A DNA stretch of 64,000 nt from Flavobacteriales bacterium (GTDB lineage Bacteria; Bacteroidota; Bacteroidia; Flavobacteriales_F; PHOS-HE28), in NCBI GenBank assembly GCA_016699575.1, contig CP064979.1, forward strand, positions 3,410,001 to 3,474,000. Direction: 5' to 3'. The notes under the pieces are model-generated. The model worked only from the letters and a program-made list of their open reading frames with translations, made no database searches and had not been told where the DNA came from. This document shows positions 34,460 to 43,282 of this stretch, in pieces (the stretch's first letter is position 1; each line of letters starts with the position of its first letter). The position numbers and the translations under genes were made by a program.

Positions 34460-36382
34460 ATGTGCGGCATTGCGGGGATCGTTGGGCTGAAGGCGGTGGG
34501 GCACTTCGCCAAGAGCGACGATCCCCAAGCCATTGTGCGCCGCATGACGGACCGTATTGCGCACCGTGGTCCTGATGCGGAGGGCCTTTGGCAGGGGAGC
34601 GATGTTGTGCTTGGCCACCGGCGCTTGAGCATCATCGATCTGAGCGCCGCCAGCAACCAGCCGATGACGACACCGGATGGGCGCTACACCATCGTGTTCA
34701 ATGGCGAGATCTACAACTACCGCGTCCTCCGCAAGCAACTGGGCGATGTGGCCTGGCGCAGCGGCGGCGACGGCGAGGTGCTTCTGCATGCGTGGGCCCG
34801 CTGGGGCGCCGATTGCCTGCCCAAGCTCGAAGGCATGTTCGCCTTTGCCTTGTGGGACGAGCAGGAGCAGGAGTGCGTGCTGGTAAGGGATCGCTTGGGC
34901 ATCAAGCCGCTCTACTATTCCGTGTTCAGCGCACTGCATGAAGCTGGGTCCATGGGTTTGGGCTTCGCTAGCGAGATCAGGGCGTTGCTTGCCTCCCGCG
35001 CGCTCCCTTCGGAACTTGACCAGGATGCCCTGACCGATTACCTGCGCTACGGAACGGTGCACGCGCCCAAGACGATAGTGTCCTGTGTGCGCATGTTGTT
35101 GCCTGGTCGGTTGCTGCGCTTCAACGGAGACCAGGGTGTGCGCGAGGAATCCGAGTGGTGGGGCCCGGTGAAAGCCGCTCGTAAGGATGCGCAGGTATTG
35201 CCCATGGAAGCTGTCACGAAGGAGACCCGCACGCTGCTCGCCAAGGCCGTGGAGAAGCGCCTCGTTGCGGATGTGCCCTTTGGGGCTTTCCTCAGCGGCG
35301 GTATCGACAGCAGTGCCGTAGTGGGCCTGATGGCCGAGTGCAGCAGCGCGCCGGTGCACACCTTCAATGTGTCGTTCGACGAAAGCCAATTCAGCGAAGC
35401 GCGTTACGCACAGATCATCGCCAAGCGCTTCAACACGCAGCACACGGAGATCAAGCTGAAGCCTGCCGACATGCTCCGTTACCTGCCCGATGCGCTGGCC
35501 GCTATGGACCACCCGAGCATGGACGGCCCCAACACGTGGGTGGTCAGCAAGGTGACCAAGCAGGCTGGCATCACCATGGCGCTGAGCGGCCTTGGTGGTG
35601 ATGAGGTTTTCGCTGGGTACGATGTCTTCCAGCGGAGCACTGAACTACAGCGAAAGGCCTGGCTCATGGCCGTGCCCAAGACGCTGAGGAAGTTGGCAGG
35701 TTCGGTGCTGGCCAAGGCGCGGCCAAGTGCCGCCTCGACCAAAGCCGCCGAGCTATTGGCGTTGGATGACTGGTCGTTGAAGAACACTTATCCGCTTTCG
35801 CGACTAGCCTTCACTGATGCTGAGCTGCGCACGTTGCTTCGGAATGATATGTCGCCCATTAACGCGGTGCGTTTCCAAGCGGAAGTTCTCCTGGGAGGTG
35901 GTGGAGGCGACAAACTTCCATTGCTCAGCCGTGTGAGCCTCTTGGAAATGTGCACCTACATGCAGAACGTGCTGCTGCGCGACACCGACCAGATGAGCAT
36001 GGCCCATGCGCTGGAAGTGCGTGTACCTTTCCTCGATCACGACTTGGTATCGTTCGTCCTCGGGGTTGGCGATGCGTTCAAGTACCCGCACACGCCCAAG
36101 CAACTCCTCACCGAGAGCTTGGGCGATCTGTTGCCGCGCGAGATCATCGATCGTCCCAAGATGGGCTTCACCCTGCCATGGGCACAGTGGATGCGAGGCG
36201 AACTGAAGACCTTCTGTTCAGACCGCATGACCGCACTCGCAGCCCGCGATCAGTTCAATAGCGCTGGCGTCACTGACCTCTGGCAACGGTTCCTTGCTAA
36301 CGACCCACGTGTGACTTGGGGCCGCGTTTGGATGCTTGTGGTACTGGAGGACTGGATGCAGCGCAACGGCGTGCAGGCCTGA
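34460..36382 (+). CDS. asnB: Asparagine synthase (glutamine-hydrolysing)
   Basis: A 640-residue class B enzyme of normal length. The N-terminal Ntn glutaminase starts MCGIAGIVGL with the nucleophile Cys2 after Met removal; VFNGEIYNYRVL and the following SGGDGEVLLHAW complete the glutaminase site. The synthetase half has the PP-loop FLSGGIDSSAVVGLMAE (S279-S285), then ALSGLGGDEVFAGYDVF and a C-terminal MAHALEVRVPFLDHDLVSFV. It converts aspartate, glutamine and ATP to asparagine, or amidates a sugar/peptide if of the polysaccharide-cluster type. Its location beside a sugar epimerase makes the second option possible. A strong hairpin follows the stop. Confidence 0.94.
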   Translation: MCGIAGIVGLKAVGHFAKSDDPQAIVRRMTDRIAHRGPDAEGLWQGSDVVLGHRRLSIIDLSAASNQPMTTPDGRYTIVFNGEIYNYRVLRKQLGDVAWRSGGDGEVLLHAWARWGADCLPKLEGMFAFALWDEQEQECVLVRDRLGIKPLYYSVFSALHEAGSMGLGFASEIRALLASRALPSELDQDALTDYLRYGTVHAPKTIVSCVRMLLPGRLLRFNGDQGVREESEWWGPVKAARKDAQVLPMEAVTKETRTLLAKAVEKRLVADVPFGAFLSGGIDSSAVVGLMAECSSAPVHTFNVSFDESQFSEARYAQIIAKRFNTQHTEIKLKPADMLRYLPDALAAMDHPSMDGPNTWVVSKVTKQAGITMALSGLGGDEVFAGYDVFQRSTELQRKAWLMAVPKTLRKLAGSVLAKARPSAASTKAAELLALDDWSLKNTYPLSRLAFTDAELRTLLRNDMSPINAVRFQAEVLLGGGGGDKLPLLSRVSLLEMCTYMQNVLLRDTDQMSMAHALEVRVPFLDHDLVSFVLGVGDAFKYPHTPKQLLTESLGDLLPREIIDRPKMGFTLPWAQWMRGELKTFCSDRMTALAARDQFNSAGVTDLWQRFLANDPRVTWGRVWMLVVLEDWMQRNGVQA

Positions 36383-36419
36383 AAAGAGAGAAGGGAGCCG
36401 AAGCTCCCTTCTCTCTTTT
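36382..36419. terminator. Bidirectional terminator hairpin
   Basis: AAAAGAGAGAAGGGAG (36382-36397) pairs perfectly with CTCCCTTCTCTCTTTT (36404-36419). One more C-G pair (36398/36403) closes a CGAA loop, giving a 17-bp stem with A and T tracts at the ends. It sits between the convergent asnB and porG genes and can terminate both. Confidence 0.85.
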
Positions 36420-36421
36420 GA

Positions 36422-36442
36422 CCCTTCTCCACTGGAGAAGGG
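36422..36442. repeat. 9-bp palindrome, REP-like
   Basis: CCCTTCTCC, loop ACT, GGAGAAGGG. It is the same kind of element as the palindrome at 14132-14152 and lies directly beside the terminator hairpin in the convergent gap. Confidence 0.55.
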
Positions 36443-36455
36443 CAAGGATGAGGCC

Positions 36456-37442
36456 CTAGAACTTCGCCCGGCTCTTACGGCCGATACGCTTCTTGCCGCG
36501 CACCCAGCTGTAGCGCTGGCGGTAGAAATTCGACTGCCCCTTCAACACGTAGCTGTACGTCAGCGTCATGGTGAGGTAGCTGTCGTTGTGCGTGGGATCG
36601 CCACGGATGTTGTCGCGGCCGTCGCTGCGCTCTTCCTCCCAGCCGTACTGGTAGGGCCACCAACTCGCAAGGTTCGGATCATTCGAGTACGCCTCGGCCA
36701 AGGCGGGACCACTCTGGTCGTACATATAAGAAGCTGCCCCACCATTGCCGTCAGGCATCAAGTTGGGATCTTGGTACACGGTGCTCGCGTCATCCAGGTA
36801 GTCGGTGAACGTGGTGCGCCAGCCGAAGTCCCAACCGATACGGTGACGGCGTTTGAAGGTCAAGTGGAAACCAAGCCCTGCCGGGATCGAGAATCCGATG
36901 GGGCTGTAGTCGACCAGCTCGGTGCGCAAGGGGCGCAACGAAACCCACTCGCCATTGCTCAACACGTTGTTGTCCGTGCCCACGTACTGGCCCTTCGGGT
37001 TATGATAGAACACGGCAGCGCCCACATAGGCGAACAACTTGAAGTCGTTCTTGTAGCGCCCGCGCCCACCGATGTCGTTGTCGTGATAAAGCGTGAGCTC
37101 GCCACGTACGTAAAGCTCGAAAATGTCGTTGCGGAAATTCAGGTTGCGGTAGCGGCGGGGTTGGTAGATGCTCAGGTCGTCGGCGCCTTGGATGCGCAGG
37201 TACATCAGGCCCGCATTGATGCTGATGGTGCGATTGATCTTCCGGCGGGCGAAACCTCCAATGGCCCAGCGCGTTTGGCTGAGCTTCAAATCCCAGATGA
37301 AATCGCGGCGGGGCTTTTCCTTGCCGCCCATCTCACCCAGATAGTTGGCACCACCGAGGTGGAAGCCGATATCCCAAGCGTACTGGGCCTTTGCGGAGGC
37401 CGACAGCAGGGCTAAGACGATCAGTACGTACAGCTTTCTCAT
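36456..37442 (-). CDS. porG: PorG/DUF6089-like T9SS outer-membrane beta-barrel protein
   Basis: A 328-residue protein with signal peptide MRKLYVLIVLALLSASAKAQ. It opens with the family's entry YAWDIGFHLGGANYLGEMGG and continues as alternating beta strands (FIWDLKLSQTRWAIGGFARR, FKLFAYVGAAVFYHNPKGQY, IPAGLGFHLTFKRRHRIGWD) to a basic tail. PorG is an outer-membrane T9SS component that interacts with the PorK-PorN ring. Start is the ATG at 37442: the long upstream extension of the frame is not plausible, and a consensus TATGTTTG box lies 31 nt before the ATG on the minus strand. Confidence 0.75.
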   Translation of the reverse strand: MRKLYVLIVLALLSASAKAQYAWDIGFHLGGANYLGEMGGKEKPRRDFIWDLKLSQTRWAIGGFARRKINRTISINAGLMYLRIQGADDLSIYQPRRYRNLNFRNDIFELYVRGELTLYHDNDIGGRGRYKNDFKLFAYVGAAVFYHNPKGQYVGTDNNVLSNGEWVSLRPLRTELVDYSPIGFSIPAGLGFHLTFKRRHRIGWDFGWRTTFTDYLDDASTVYQDPNLMPDGNGGAASYMYDQSGPALAEAYSNDPNLASWWPYQYGWEEERSDGRDNIRGDPTHNDSYLTMTLTYSYVLKGQSNFYRQRYSWVRGKKRIGRKSRAKF

Positions 37443-37473
37443 CAGGGGTGTTCCGGTCAGGCTACAAGACGCG

Positions 37474-37481
37474 CAAACATA
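37474..37481 (-). promoter_or_regulatory. -7 promoter element TATGTTTG (minus strand)
   Basis: Exact TAnnTTTG consensus on the minus strand, 31 nt upstream of the porG-like ATG at 37442. Confidence 0.6.
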
Positions 37482-37576
37482 GGAAAGTATCCACGCGTGC
37501 TTCAGGCGGGGGCTCACGGGAGATTTCAACGATCGACCAGCCCAATGGGATACCCGACTAGCCGATCGGGCAAGGC

Positions 37577-37584
37577 TACTTTCG
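37577..37584 (+). promoter_or_regulatory. -7-like promoter element TACTTTCG
   Basis: TAnnTTCG box ending 33 nt before the ATG at 37618; divergent from the porG promoter at 37474-37481. Confidence 0.55.
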
Positions 37585-37617
37585 GCGCCCTTGCCCTCAC
37601 ACGGGCTTCGAGCTTCA

Positions 37618-38574
37618 ATGGCCAACCGGGTTTGTGATCTGTTCGGGGTGAGATACCCTATTGTACAGGCGGGAATGATCTGGTGCAGCGGCTGGCGGCT
37701 GGCCAGTGCGGTGGCCAATGCTGGCGGTCTGGGCTTGTTGGGCAGCGGAAGTATGTACCCCGACGTGCTGCGCGGGCAGATCCGCAAATGCAAAGCCGCC
37801 ACCAACATGCCATTTGGGGTGAACGTGCCCTTGCTCTATCCCAACGTGGAGGAGCACATGGCCATAATTGTTGAAGAGGGTGTACGGGTGGTGTTCACCA
37901 GCGCCGGAAGCCCGGGTGCTTGGACGGGGAAACTCAAGCAGCACGGGATCGCCGTTGTGCATGTGGTCAGCAGCGTGAAGTTCGCCAAGAAGGCGGTGGA
38001 AGCAGGCGTGGATGCCTTGGTGGCCGAAGGCTTCGAGGCCGGGGGGCACAATGGGCGTGAGGAGACGACAACACTGGTGCTGATACCCATGGTGCGCGAT
38101 GCCGTGGATGTTCCACTGATCGCCGCTGGGGGCATAGGCGATGGCCGGGCCATGGTGGCGGCCATGGCCTTGGGTGCGGATGGCGTGCAATTGGGCAGCC
38201 GGTTCGTGTGCACCAAGGAGAGCAGTGCCCATGATGCTTTCAAGCAGAAAGTGGCCAATACGGATGAGGGTGATACTGTGCTTACGCTCAAGGAGTTGGC
38301 CCCGGTCCGTCTGATAAAGAATGCCTTCTATGGCGATGTGCAGGCGGCCTATGCGCGCGGTGCTTCGGTTGAAGAACTGAAACAGGTGCTGGGAAGGGCC
38401 CGTGCGAAGCGCGGCATGTTCGAAGGCGACATGGACCAGGGCGAATTGGAGATCGGGCAGGTAAGTGCTGCCATCGACGATATCCCCTCAGCCGCTGGCG
38501 TCATTGAGCGCATGATGACCGACTACCGGACCGGTCTGGACCATATGGCCGGTTTGTCACGCTTCCACGGATAA
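37618..38574 (+). CDS. NAD(P)H-dependent flavin oxidoreductase, nitronate monooxygenase/FabK-like
   Basis: A 318-residue FMN-binding TIM-barrel protein. It starts MANRVCDLFGVRYPIVQAGM and has WCSGWRLASAVANAGGLGLL, PFGVNVPLLYP, the active-site-type AEGFEAGGHNG, and phosphate-binding VPLIAAGGIGDGRAMVAAMA then GADGVQLGSRFV. Members oxidise nitronates or reduce enoyl-ACP (FabK). A fatty-acid synthesis role cannot be excluded. A TTG nine codons upstream is a possible but less likely start. The gene is monocistronic. Confidence 0.88.
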   Translation: MANRVCDLFGVRYPIVQAGMIWCSGWRLASAVANAGGLGLLGSGSMYPDVLRGQIRKCKAATNMPFGVNVPLLYPNVEEHMAIIVEEGVRVVFTSAGSPGAWTGKLKQHGIAVVHVVSSVKFAKKAVEAGVDALVAEGFEAGGHNGREETTTLVLIPMVRDAVDVPLIAAGGIGDGRAMVAAMALGADGVQLGSRFVCTKESSAHDAFKQKVANTDEGDTVLTLKELAPVRLIKNAFYGDVQAAYARGASVEELKQVLGRARAKRGMFEGDMDQGELEIGQVSAAIDDIPSAAGVIERMMTDYRTGLDHMAGLSRFHG

Positions 38575-38627
38575 CCGGCAACACGCCGACCTTTGCGCCC
38601 GTCTTGCTGGCAAGGATCAACCCGTCG

Positions 38628-40697
38628 ATGCGTTCACCCAAGGTGCGTTCCCTGGCACTGGGCTTGGCCCTTTCCATCCTAACGACCGCCCGCGCGGTGG
38701 TTTTGGATCCACCCGTTCTGCATTGTGCCTCGGTGAACCTGATCGGCGATGTAACGCTCACATGGACCGCTCCGGCCGATCCCGGTGGCGACTTCCAGGA
38801 GTACCAGCTCTTCTACGACGGTGGCCTTGGCTTTTCGTTGTTGACCACCATCCCTGTTTACGGCACCACAACCTACTACCATGCCGGAGCCAATGCCGAT
38901 GCCGGGCCGGTGTGCTACTACCTCACCACGGTCACCACTTCACCACCTCCGAATACTTCGATACCCAGCGATACCCTTTGCTCCATCTTCTTAACGGTGG
39001 CCCAAAGCGCCCCGCTCGGCAGCGCGGTGCTGGATTGGACGCATCCACATGTACCGCCGCTGGCTTCGGCGTCTGCCAACTACAGCATTTGGATGGAATA
39101 CCCACAGGGCACATGGACCCAGGTGGGGTCGGTGGCCAATACCATCAACCATTATGAAGAGGTGATCGACATCTGCGACGACTCGCTCACCTTCCGCATC
39201 GGGCTGGTGGATGCGCTCGGCTGCGTGAGTTTCAGCAATCTGGCCGGCGACGAGTTCGCTGATGCCACACCGCCGTCAGTACCCGTGATGGAAACCGTGT
39301 CGGTCGATTCGGTCACTTGCCTTACCACGGTCACTTGGACCCCAAGCCCGGAGGCGGATACGGACGGCTACATCCTGGTCCTTGTCACCGGTGGGGGCAA
39401 CATCGTGATCGATACTGTGTGGGGCGGAACGAGCGACACCTTCATCTGGCCATCGAGCACTCCGTGCGATGGCACCGAGAGCTGGACCGTTGCGGCTTTC
39501 GATACCTGCTATACCGGTAACCCGCCCAGTCCGAACACGAGCGCTACCGGGACTTCGCATACCACCGTTTTTGCGAGCATCGACTACAATGCCTGCGTTT
39601 CGGAGATCACGGTTGGTTGGACGCCGTACATCGGCTGGGATGTGGCTGGCTACCAGCTTTTCGCGCAAGAGAACGGAGGCCCATGGTTCCTGCTCAGCAT
39701 CCACGGCCCGAACGAATTCAGTGCGGTGCACGAGAACGTTGACCCCTTCAAGACATACTGCCACGTGGTGAAGGCCAGCGAGTCCGGCGGAACGCGCACG
39801 ACCCTCAGCAACAAGGTTTGCGTCACGACCACCTACCCCGGCCTCCCGGCATTCAACTACCTCAGCAACGCCACCGTTATGGCCCCGAACGAAGTGCTGG
39901 TGACGGATGAAGTGGATGTAACGGCAGAGGTGAAGAACTACCACCTGCAACGCAGCCAGAACGGGTTGCCGTTCGAAACCATCCGAACGGTGGGCGGTGG
40001 GGTAGGACCCTCACTTGCGTTCACCGACCTCGATGCAATGACCAGCGAACGCAGCTACCGTTACCGGGTGGTGGTGGAGGACAGCTGCGGCACCATCACG
40101 CTGATCAGCAACGAGGGCAACACGATATTCCTGACCGTGCGGGCCGATCTTGATGGTGTGAACCGGTTGCGGTGGAACGGCTATGCGGGCTGGGCCGGGG
40201 TGCCTTCGGGTTTCAACATTTACCGGAGCGTTGCTGGTGGTCCTTTCGCTTATCTGGCCAGCAACCCACCATCACAAGCCGACTACGAGGACGATGTCAC
40301 CTCGTTCTTCGAAACGAACGGCCGCTTCTGCTATTACGTGGAGAGCATCGAGGCCGGGAACCCGAGCGGGGTGAACGCAGTGTCGGTCAGCAACGAAGCG
40401 TGTGCCGTGCAGGAGCAGCAGTTCTGGGTGCCGAATGCGTTCATCGCCGGCGGGATCAACGATACGTTCATCCCTGTAACGGCCTACACCGATTTGAGCG
40501 GTTACGAGTTCACCATTTTCAACCGCTGGGGCCAGGCCATCTGGACCACCAATGATCGTTTCCAAGCGTGGGACGGCCGCGTGGAAGGGCGATATGTGCC
40601 ACAAGGGGTCTATGCGTGGTACTGCAGCTTCCGCGGTGGTGGTGGGCAGCAGTTCACCGAGCGTGGGACGGTAACATTCCTCTTCGCCGAGGAGTGA
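38628..40697 (+). CDS. FN3-like secreted protein with T9SS type B sorting domain
   Basis: A 689-residue exported protein with a signal peptide (about residues 1-24: SLALGLALSILTTARA). It has a series of fibronectin-type III-like beta domains (VTLTWTAPADPGGDFQEYQL, CVSEITVGWTPYIGWDVAGY, NRLRWNGYAGWAGVPSGFNI). The C-terminal type B (CHU_C, gliding-associated) sorting domain starts at FWVPNAFIAGGINDTFIPV, continues YEFTIFNRWGQAIWTTNDRF and WDGRVEGRYVPQGVYAWY, and ends RGTVTFLFAEE. It is exported by T9SS and probably released or polymerised at the surface. Start is the ATG before RSPKVRSLALG; a GACCTTTG at 38588-38595 may be its weak promoter. Confidence 0.88.
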   Translation: MRSPKVRSLALGLALSILTTARAVVLDPPVLHCASVNLIGDVTLTWTAPADPGGDFQEYQLFYDGGLGFSLLTTIPVYGTTTYYHAGANADAGPVCYYLTTVTTSPPPNTSIPSDTLCSIFLTVAQSAPLGSAVLDWTHPHVPPLASASANYSIWMEYPQGTWTQVGSVANTINHYEEVIDICDDSLTFRIGLVDALGCVSFSNLAGDEFADATPPSVPVMETVSVDSVTCLTTVTWTPSPEADTDGYILVLVTGGGNIVIDTVWGGTSDTFIWPSSTPCDGTESWTVAAFDTCYTGNPPSPNTSATGTSHTTVFASIDYNACVSEITVGWTPYIGWDVAGYQLFAQENGGPWFLLSIHGPNEFSAVHENVDPFKTYCHVVKASESGGTRTTLSNKVCVTTTYPGLPAFNYLSNATVMAPNEVLVTDEVDVTAEVKNYHLQRSQNGLPFETIRTVGGGVGPSLAFTDLDAMTSERSYRYRVVVEDSCGTITLISNEGNTIFLTVRADLDGVNRLRWNGYAGWAGVPSGFNIYRSVAGGPFAYLASNPPSQADYEDDVTSFFETNGRFCYYVESIEAGNPSGVNAVSVSNEACAVQEQQFWVPNAFIAGGINDTFIPVTAYTDLSGYEFTIFNRWGQAIWTTNDRFQAWDGRVEGRYVPQGVYAWYCSFRGGGGQQFTERGTVTFLFAEE

Positions 40698-40800
40698 TCC
40701 TTTTCCCTGTGGCCGGAAGCCATCACCGATCCTATCATCCCCGCGAGCGGGCTGCGCGAGCAGCGCGCCGCAGGGATCCCTTTCGCGGAGCGGAAGGAAC

Positions 40801-40840
40801 TAAACATCCCGACGTGCCTTCGAGCACGGCGGGATGTTTA
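40801..40840. promoter_or_regulatory. Long inverted repeat overlapping the guaB promoter
   Basis: TAAACATCCCG (40801-40811) and its exact reverse complement CGGGATGTTTA (40830-40840) enclose a second stem CGTGC/GCACG with a CTTCGA loop, so 16 pairs form with one mismatch. The last two bases (TA, 40839-40840) are the first bases of the -7 box TAGTTTCG. It may be an operator for a dimeric regulator, or a terminator for the upstream gene; no T-run follows the right arm. Confidence 0.6.
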
Positions 40841-40846
40841 GTTTCG
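40839..40846 (+). promoter_or_regulatory. -7-like promoter element TAGTTTCG of guaB
   Basis: TAnnTTCG box ending only 3 nt before the guaB ATG at 40850. No other in-frame initiator exists nearby, so the mRNA would be leaderless or almost so. Confidence 0.55.
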
Positions 40847-40849
40847 CGC

Positions 40850-42376
40850 ATGGATCTGACCACTCCCGCAACGGGCAAACCCAAGGTTGCCCAGGCTGCC
40901 AACGGCAGCCCCTATGCACACAAGTTCATCGGCGAGGGCCTCACGTACGATGACGTGCTGCTCGTGCCTGCCTACAGCGAAGTTCTTCCGCGTTCAGTTG
41001 AGGTGCGCACCCTGTTCTCGCGCAACATCACCCTGAACGTTCCTATTGTCAGCGCAGCCATGGACACCGTCACGGGTGCCGAGTTGGCCATCGCCATCGC
41101 GCAGCAAGGCGGCATAGGCGTCATTCACAAGAACCAACCCGTTGCAGAGCAGGCTGCCGAAGTGCGCCGCGTGAAGCGCAGCGAAAGCGGCATGATCCAG
41201 GACCCCGTCACCTTGCTCGACAACGCACTGGTGGCCGATGCCCTGAAGCAGATGGCCGAGAACAAGATCGGAGGCATCCCAGTGGTGGATGCATCCGGCA
41301 AGTTGGCCGGCATCGTTACCAACCGCGACCTGCGCTTCGAGAAGCAGATGAACCGTCCGGTGGCCGAGGTGATGACCAGCAAGAACATCATCACAGCCAA
41401 GCCTGATACTTCCATGGCCGCTGCCGAGGACATCCTGCAGGAGCACAAGATCGAGAAGCTGCCCGTGGTGGATGCCGGCGGCAAGCTCGTAGGGCTCATC
41501 ACATACAAGGACATCATCAAGCTGAAACAACGCCCCAACGCCGCCAAAGACAAGCATGGCAGGTTGCGTGTCGCCGCCGCCATCGGCATTGCGGCCGACA
41601 GCATCGACCGCGCCAAAGCACTTGTTGATGCCGGTGTGGACGCGTTGGTGATCGACACCGCTCATGGCCATACCAAGGGCGTCATCGATATGCTCAAACA
41701 GGTGAAAGCTGCATTCAAAAGCGTGGACGTGGTGGTGGGCAACATCGCCACGGGCGCGGCCGCGAAAGCACTCGTTGAAGCCGGTGCCGACGCCGTGAAA
41801 GTGGGCATCGGCCCTGGCAGCATCTGCACCACGCGCGTCATTGCCGGTGTTGGAGTTCCGCAGTTGACGGCGGTGTTCGATTGTGCGCAGGCCGTTGAGG
41901 GGTCCGGTGTTCCTGTGATCGCTGATGGTGGCATCCGCTACACCGGCGATGTGGTGAAAGCCCTGGCAGCAGGTTCCAGCACCGTAATGATCGGCAGCAT
42001 GTTCGCCGGGGTGGAAGAGAGCCCGGGCGAAACGATCATCTACGAAGGCCGCCGCTTCAAAACGTACCGTGGCATGGGCAGCATCGAAGCCATGCAACAA
42101 GGCAGCAAGGACCGCTACTTCCAGGATATGGAAGATGACATCAAGAAGCTGGTACCTGAAGGCATCAGCGGCCGCGTCCCGTACAAAGGCAAACTGGCCG
42201 AAGTGGTGCACCAGCTCGTAGGCGGGTTGCGTGCAGGTATGGGGTACTGCGGAGCAGCGAGCATCTCGGCGCTGAAAGGATCACAGTTCATCCGCATCAC
42301 CAGCGCCGGGGTGAAGGAGAGCCACCCGCACGATGTGTTCATCACGCGCGAGGCGCCGAATTACAGCCACTTGTGA
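40850..42376 (+). CDS. guaB: Inosine-5'-monophosphate dehydrogenase
   Basis: A 508-residue cytoplasmic enzyme converting IMP to XMP with NAD, the committed step of GMP synthesis. Landmarks: EGLTYDDVLLVPAYSEVLP, VPIVSAAMDTVTGAELAIAI, two CBS domains at about residues 110-225 (MIQDPVTLLDNALVADALKQ, VMTSKNIITAKPDTSMAAAE), the catalytic loop GIGPGSICTTRVIAGVGVPQ with Cys326, the IMP site VIADGGIRYTGDVVKALAAG, and the flap region YRGMGSIEAMQQGSKDRYF. Length is slightly above the usual 490 because of an N-terminal extension. Its stop abuts the stop of the convergent FkbM gene. Confidence 0.97.
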   Translation: MDLTTPATGKPKVAQAANGSPYAHKFIGEGLTYDDVLLVPAYSEVLPRSVEVRTLFSRNITLNVPIVSAAMDTVTGAELAIAIAQQGGIGVIHKNQPVAEQAAEVRRVKRSESGMIQDPVTLLDNALVADALKQMAENKIGGIPVVDASGKLAGIVTNRDLRFEKQMNRPVAEVMTSKNIITAKPDTSMAAAEDILQEHKIEKLPVVDAGGKLVGLITYKDIIKLKQRPNAAKDKHGRLRVAAAIGIAADSIDRAKALVDAGVDALVIDTAHGHTKGVIDMLKQVKAAFKSVDVVVGNIATGAAAKALVEAGADAVKVGIGPGSICTTRVIAGVGVPQLTAVFDCAQAVEGSGVPVIADGGIRYTGDVVKALAAGSSTVMIGSMFAGVEESPGETIIYEGRRFKTYRGMGSIEAMQQGSKDRYFQDMEDDIKKLVPEGISGRVPYKGKLAEVVHQLVGGLRAGMGYCGAASISALKGSQFIRITSAGVKESHPHDVFITREAPNYSHL

Positions 42377-43195
42377 TCAGGCTGAAAGCCGCAGCGCTTT
42401 GAGCATTGTCCGCAGGCGCGTCCGCAATTGCACCCGGTAGCGGAGTGCTCCCAAGGCTGTGATCGCGCTCATCCGCACTGCACCCCACCACCGTCCCAGT
42501 GTGACTTGCCACTGAAGGGAGTGCGGTTGCTCTTCGAGGAAGGTCCGCGACACCCATAGCTGGTCGCCCGCAATGTGATCCACACTGCTGATGGTCAACA
42601 CGAATCCATTGGCTCGCATGAAGGCCTCCACCTCACGCTTGACGGGTTGGCCTTTGTACAGTTGGACGCGTTCCACCTCCATCCAGATGGCCTTCACCTT
42701 CTTCAACATCACCGGAGCGCCACGCAGCACCATCAGCTCCGCGCCCTGCACGTCCATGTGGATAAGGTCGATCGCAGCGATGCGCTCGCGTGCGCAAAAC
42801 GCATCCAGCGTGTCAGTGGTCACCTCGATGCGTTGCTTGAACTCCAGCCAGGGGTGCACTTTGGTGGTGAGCCCCGGCTCAAGTAAGGATGAACTCCTGT
42901 GCCCATCGCTTCGGCGCGAACCCTCCGCTGATGAGAGATGCAGCACTGCTCTTCCGGCCCTGTCCGAAAGGGCCAGACAATGGGCCCGCAGATCCACTTC
43001 CGGATGCTTGGTTGCATTGGCCAGCACAAGCGCGTGGTTCGTGGGCACCGGCTCGAACGCATGTACCACCGCACCGGGGAACATATGCCCATAGTGCACC
43101 CCGGCGTAGCCGTTGCACGCGCCGATATCCATCACCACCTCGGGCTTCCTACGGACGAAGAGTTTCTGCAGCAGATGGTCGCGAGCGGACGACAT
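42377..43195 (-). CDS. FkbM family methyltransferase
   Basis: A 272-residue SAM-dependent methyltransferase. It has EVVMDIGACNGYAGVHYGHM (SAM loop), VVHAFEPVPTNHALVLANAT, IEVTTDTLDAFCARERIAAI and the FkbM signature LIHMDVQGAELMVLRGAPVM. The family methylates hydroxyls of sugars or secondary metabolites; the acceptor here is unknown. A GTG at 43225 would add ten residues. I prefer the ATG at 43195, preceded on the minus strand by CATCTTCG, a weak match to the promoter box. It directly abuts guaB at its 3' end. Confidence 0.85.
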   Translation of the reverse strand: MSSARDHLLQKLFVRRKPEVVMDIGACNGYAGVHYGHMFPGAVVHAFEPVPTNHALVLANATKHPEVDLRAHCLALSDRAGRAVLHLSSAEGSRRSDGHRSSSLLEPGLTTKVHPWLEFKQRIEVTTDTLDAFCARERIAAIDLIHMDVQGAELMVLRGAPVMLKKVKAIWMEVERVQLYKGQPVKREVEAFMRANGFVLTISSVDHIAGDQLWVSRTFLEEQPHSLQWQVTLGRWWGAVRMSAITALGALRYRVQLRTRLRTMLKALRLSA

Positions 43196-43282
43196 GCCGC
43201 GAAGATGGGCCCGTAGCGGATGCACTGCCCGGGCACCGACAGCAATTGGATCTTCGGAGACGAGCCTCGGCCGACGTTCGGA

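Noticed and set aside
37443..37808. Long upstream extension of the porG-like frame
   Set aside because: It would cross a divergent promoter region and the start of the flavin oxidoreductase gene; a clean signal peptide begins at the ATG at 37442.
40739..40800. GC-rich stretch with short palindromes (GCGGGCTGCGCGAGCAGCGC)
   Set aside because: Some self-complementarity is visible, but arms are short and imperfect, and I could not show a repeat or terminator with confidence.
40568..40849. Upstream extension of guaB
   Set aside because: It would overlap the type B sorted protein gene and translate through the promoter palindrome; the IMPDH family start fits the ATG at 40850.
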